Of a stretch of 64,000 nt of DNA, positions 61,395-64,000 are shown piece by piece. Positions within the stretch are counted from its first letter, which is position 1, and every line of letters begins with the position of its first letter. Both the position numbers and the translations under genes were made by a program. The notes under the pieces were generated by a model. It was not told where the DNA came from. It made no database searches and saw only the letters and a program-made list of their open reading frames with translations. The stretch is from Leptolyngbya sp. PCC 7375. Lineage in GTDB: Bacteria > Cyanobacteriota > Cyanobacteriia > Phormidesmidales > Phormidesmidaceae. The stretch lies in the NCBI RefSeq assembly GCF_000316115.1, contig NZ_JH993797.1, positions 5,442,486-5,506,485 of the forward strand. Direction: 5' to 3'.

Positions 61395-62498
61395 ATGCAC
61401 TATCGACGCTTTGGTAAAACCGAATTAAATCTATCTGTGTTTTCTTTAGGCACTATGCGCTGTCTAGACAATGCAGAGTCTTTACACCAGGTTTTGGCGG
61501 CTGCAGTCGATCTGGGAATTAACCACATTGAAACGGCCCGGGGATATGGTCAAAGCGAATACTACATTGGTCAGGCCCTTAGCAGCTTGAATCGGTCTGA
61601 GCTAATCTTGACTACCAAATTGCTGCCAGGTAGCGAGGTGGAACGGCTCGTGGATGAGTCGCTAGAACGATTGGCAACCGACTACGTTGACTGCCTGGCT
61701 GTACACGGGGTGAATACACTGGAGCATCTACAGCAGGTGGAATCGATGTTACCAGGGTTAACCCAGGTAATGGCTGACGGTCGAGTACGTCATGTGGGGG
61801 CCTCTAGTCATGGCTCATTAGATGTGGTGATGGCTGCGATCGCACTTCCCATCATCAGCTTTATTAACCTGCACTACTACTTCTTTAACCAGCACAACGC
61901 CGCCGCCATTGAGCTAGCCCATCAACGAGACCTGGGTATTTTCATCATTTCCCCAGCCGACAAAGGTGGCCAGCTCTACACCCCATCAGAAAAACTCAAG
62001 CAGTTGTGCCAGCCGTTTGACCCACTGTTGCTTACCTATCGCTGGTTGCTAAGTGATCCGCGCATCACCACCCTAAGCGTAGGCCCAGCTGTACCCACCG
62101 AGCTTGACTGGCCCTTGCAAGTAGCTGACAACACAAAACCCCTCACCCATCAAGAGTGCACTCGCTTAGAGCACCTGGCCCAAACCCAGGCAAATCTGGG
62201 TACTGAGCAATGCAAACAGTGCTATGAATGTTTGCCCTGCCCAGAAGTCATCAACATTCCGGAAGTGCTCAGACTTAGAAATCTGGCCATCGCCTACGAC
62301 ATGACGAACTTTGGGAAATACCGCTACGGCATGTTTGAACGAGCAGGCCACTGGTTTCCGGGACGTAAAGGTAATCGCTGCACCGACTGCGGCGACTGCT
62401 TACCCCGCTGCCCAGAACAGTTAGATATCCCCACACTGCTACGGGATACCCACCAGCGACTCAAGGGGTCTGAACGTAGACGGCTATGGAGTGATTAA
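61395..62498 (+). CDS. Aldo/keto reductase with C-terminal 4Fe-4S ferredoxin-like Cys motifs
   Basis: The N-terminal TIM barrel is an aldo/keto reductase: MHYRRFGKTELNLSVFSLGTMR, ETARGYGQSEYYIGQAL (catalytic Asp/Tyr region altered to ETARGY), LILTTKL, and VDCLAVHGVN. The C-terminal 90 residues have two Cys clusters, CKQCYECLPCPEVI and CTDCGDCLPRCPEQL, like [4Fe-4S] ferredoxins. This fusion is common in cyanobacteria. The electron partner and substrate are unknown. Confidence 0.9.
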   Translation: MHYRRFGKTELNLSVFSLGTMRCLDNAESLHQVLAAAVDLGINHIETARGYGQSEYYIGQALSSLNRSELILTTKLLPGSEVERLVDESLERLATDYVDCLAVHGVNTLEHLQQVESMLPGLTQVMADGRVRHVGASSHGSLDVVMAAIALPIISFINLHYYFFNQHNAAAIELAHQRDLGIFIISPADKGGQLYTPSEKLKQLCQPFDPLLLTYRWLLSDPRITTLSVGPAVPTELDWPLQVADNTKPLTHQECTRLEHLAQTQANLGTEQCKQCYECLPCPEVINIPEVLRLRNLAIAYDMTNFGKYRYGMFERAGHWFPGRKGNRCTDCGDCLPRCPEQLDIPTLLRDTHQRLKGSERRRLWSD

Positions 62499-62654
62499 CG
62501 GTGCGATTGAACCAGGCTAAAGCGAAGTAGTAAACGCTACCATCGCTGACAACCATGGCACACAACAACGTAAGACTTAACAGATAGCAACAGCTACGTA
62601 TCAATTCATCTCAGGAGTCTTAAATTCTGACAATGGGCGCAGGGTCTGATATCC

Positions 62655-62704
62655 AGGTGCGTTACCGTAAGGTCGTCCAGTGGACGGCTAACTCACCTTC
62701 GAGG
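62655..62704 (+). ncRNA. Candidate structured leader RNA (three-way junction) before the ferrochelatase-like gene
   Basis: Outer stem: AGGTG-c-GTTA (62655-62664) pairs with TAAC-t-CACCT (62689-62698). Inside, ACC-GTAA-GGT is a hairpin with a GNRA-type loop, and CGTCC-AGT-GGACG (62674-62686) is a second perfect hairpin, so the fold is a three-way junction. The CCT of the outer stem can also pair with AGG of the downstream GAGG (62701-62704), the presumed ribosome binding site. No known riboswitch matches what I can recall. The fold is by eye only. Confidence 0.45.
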
Positions 62705-62714
62705 CTCACTTTTT

Positions 62715-63968
62715 ATGGTTGCGATTCCACGCACACTTTTATCTACCCCAGACCAAAGCACCACTGACGAGCGCGTAGCAGTATTGCTCATGGGATATGG
62801 CGAAGTAGAAAGTTACGAAGACTTTGCCAACTACAACGAACAAGCACTCAACCTATTAACAGCAAAATTTGCCCCCGTCCCTACTTGGATTTATCCCCCA
62901 CTCGCTAAACTGTTAGCCCTGTTTGATCGCCACGAATGGGACCATCAGCACGATCACTTTATTTCACCCCACAATTCAATTTTTGAGCGTCAGCGTGAGG
63001 GCATTGAACGTCACTTACAAGCCAAGTGGGGAAAGCGAGTTAGCGTCTTTAAAGCATTTAACTTTTGCGCCCCATGTTTACCCCACCAGGTCTTGGCAGA
63101 AATTCAGTCCCAGGGATTTACCAAGCTTTTGATTTATCCCTTGCTAGTGGTAGATTCCATTTTTACCAGCGGCATTGCCGTAGAACAGGTTAACAATGCC
63201 TTAGCGCAGACTTTTACAGGTGGGGACAACCATTGGCTGAAAAGTACCCGCTACATGCCGTCCTTTTACAACCAACCAGACTATATTGAGTTGCTCGCCC
63301 GTCAGGTAAAGAACAAAATTCAGCAGCATCTAGCCGTTGCTCACTTACCGTCCCAAACCGGCATCGTGCTGATGAACCATGGCTGCCCCCACGAAGCTAA
63401 GGGATTTACCTCTGGCATTACAGAGAGCCAGCTGCTCTACGATGCAGTCAGGGAACGACTGATCTATAACTATCCACTGATTTCCATCGGTTGGCTCAAT
63501 CACGATACCCCCATGATTGAGTGGACCCAGCCAAATGTGACCCTAGCTGCCCAAAACCTGATGGATCTGGGTGCTACAGCAGTCGTCTTCATGCCCATTG
63601 GCTTTGTCACCGAAAACCATGAAACCCTATTGGATGTAGAGCACATTATCAGCCATCTCCGTCGCAAGCGACCTGATGTCACCTATGTCCAAATGCCCTG
63701 TGTCAACGACAATGATGACTTTGCCGCTATGGCCGCTGGCTGGGTTGACGGGTTAATTACAGATCTGATCGGCGAGCAGGGCACCATTGTCCATCCAAGT
63801 CAACGAGCCCTGCTTGCGGAGGATTTTTCAGGGCACCACCATGACAGTGCTGATAACGGGCATCATCATCACAACGGGCACCACCACGACGAACATCATC
63901 ATAATGGTCACCACCATGGGGACCAGGGCCACAGCCAAGAACACCATCACGCCCATCAACACCATTAG
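62715..63968 (+). CDS. Ferrochelatase-like (HemH/CbiX-type chelatase) protein with His-rich tail
   Basis: A 417-residue chelatase-fold protein. VAVLLMGYGEVESYEDF is the first strand, VSVFKAFNFCAPCLPHQVLAEIQ and YPLLVVDSIFTSGIAVEQ follow, and IVLMNHGCPHEAKGFTSGI and VVFMPIGFVTENHETLLDVEH are the second half with the catalytic His/Glu. It differs from cyanobacterial HemH, which has an LHC-like membrane helix at its C terminus. Instead residues 373-417 contain 23 His (GHHHDSAD, NGHHHDEHHH, ...), which should bind Ni, Co, Zn or similar metals. Substrate metal and tetrapyrrole are uncertain. The structured leader at 62655 may regulate it. Confidence 0.75.
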   Translation: MVAIPRTLLSTPDQSTTDERVAVLLMGYGEVESYEDFANYNEQALNLLTAKFAPVPTWIYPPLAKLLALFDRHEWDHQHDHFISPHNSIFERQREGIERHLQAKWGKRVSVFKAFNFCAPCLPHQVLAEIQSQGFTKLLIYPLLVVDSIFTSGIAVEQVNNALAQTFTGGDNHWLKSTRYMPSFYNQPDYIELLARQVKNKIQQHLAVAHLPSQTGIVLMNHGCPHEAKGFTSGITESQLLYDAVRERLIYNYPLISIGWLNHDTPMIEWTQPNVTLAAQNLMDLGATAVVFMPIGFVTENHETLLDVEHIISHLRRKRPDVTYVQMPCVNDNDDFAAMAAGWVDGLITDLIGEQGTIVHPSQRALLAEDFSGHHHDSADNGHHHHNGHHHDEHHHNGHHHGDQGHSQEHHHAHQHH

Positions 63969-64000
63969 GGTTGCCTGTTCCCCATAAAAAATAAGTAAGA

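Overview
This window is a cyanobacterial chromosome segment. It carries Photosystem I genes (psaF, psaJ), Photosystem II genes (overlapping psbD-psbC), petH with an N-terminal phycobilisome-linker domain, PII (glnB) behind a perfect NtcA box, and many small families found mainly in cyanobacteria (DUF2996, DUF2555, DUF4332, DUF5340, Tic22, Tab2/Atab2). The HIP1 octamer GCGATCGC is scattered throughout. Genus cannot be fixed from the window alone. No rRNA operon, CRISPR array or prophage was seen.

Layout. 0-2.2 kb: the tail of a DUF6399 transposase-like gene abuts pilN-pilM and may have cut the pilMNOQ operon. 2.7-11.7 kb: purT, a sugar-type ABC binding lipoprotein, glnB-folC, queF, gmd and small conserved genes. 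11.7-16.2 kb: purH, a HEPN-like protein and a secreted two-repeat protein with poly-aspartate tracts. 16.5-29.2 kb: housekeeping genes (esterase, coaBC, Tic22, tRNA-Pro, acetyltransferase, tsaD, psaFJ, trpC, lpdA, rRNA/tRNA methyltransferase). 29.5-40.6 kb: two tRNA-Leu genes, murA, an M48 peptidase, a degenerate RAYT/IS200-like protein, rimM, avtA, glgP-Tab2, a two-gene membrane locus and an MFS transporter.

41.0-47.2 kb is the most interesting part. It holds a Rieske oxygenase broken by one amber codon, an alpha-oxoamine synthase, a large GNAT-fold acyltransferase, a fatty-acid desaturase facing the other way, and an NAD-dependent epimerase/reductase. The synthase, acyltransferase and reductase are the three enzyme types of the bacterial ceramide pathway (Spt, bCerS, CerR in Caulobacter). 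I therefore propose a candidate sphingolipid (ceramide-like) locus in a cyanobacterium, with the desaturase and the oxygenase as possible tailoring enzymes. This is inference from family and context.

47.2-49.6 kb is a small accessory patch: a DUF433/DUF5615 toxin-antitoxin pair, a HsdR-N-like gene frameshifted by a 31-bp tandem duplication, and a second HEPN-like protein. 49.7-64 kb returns to core genes: DevA/DevC-type exporter parts, prmC, hom, petH, psbDC, a lumenal pentapeptide protein, ribE, a DUF151 nuclease, an aldo/keto reductase with ferredoxin-like cysteines, and a ferrochelatase-like protein with a 45-residue histidine-rich tail. That last gene has a potential three-way-junction RNA in its leader. 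A palindromic repeat built on GTTCCATGGAAC recurs at five places, one of them next to the degenerate RAYT gene.
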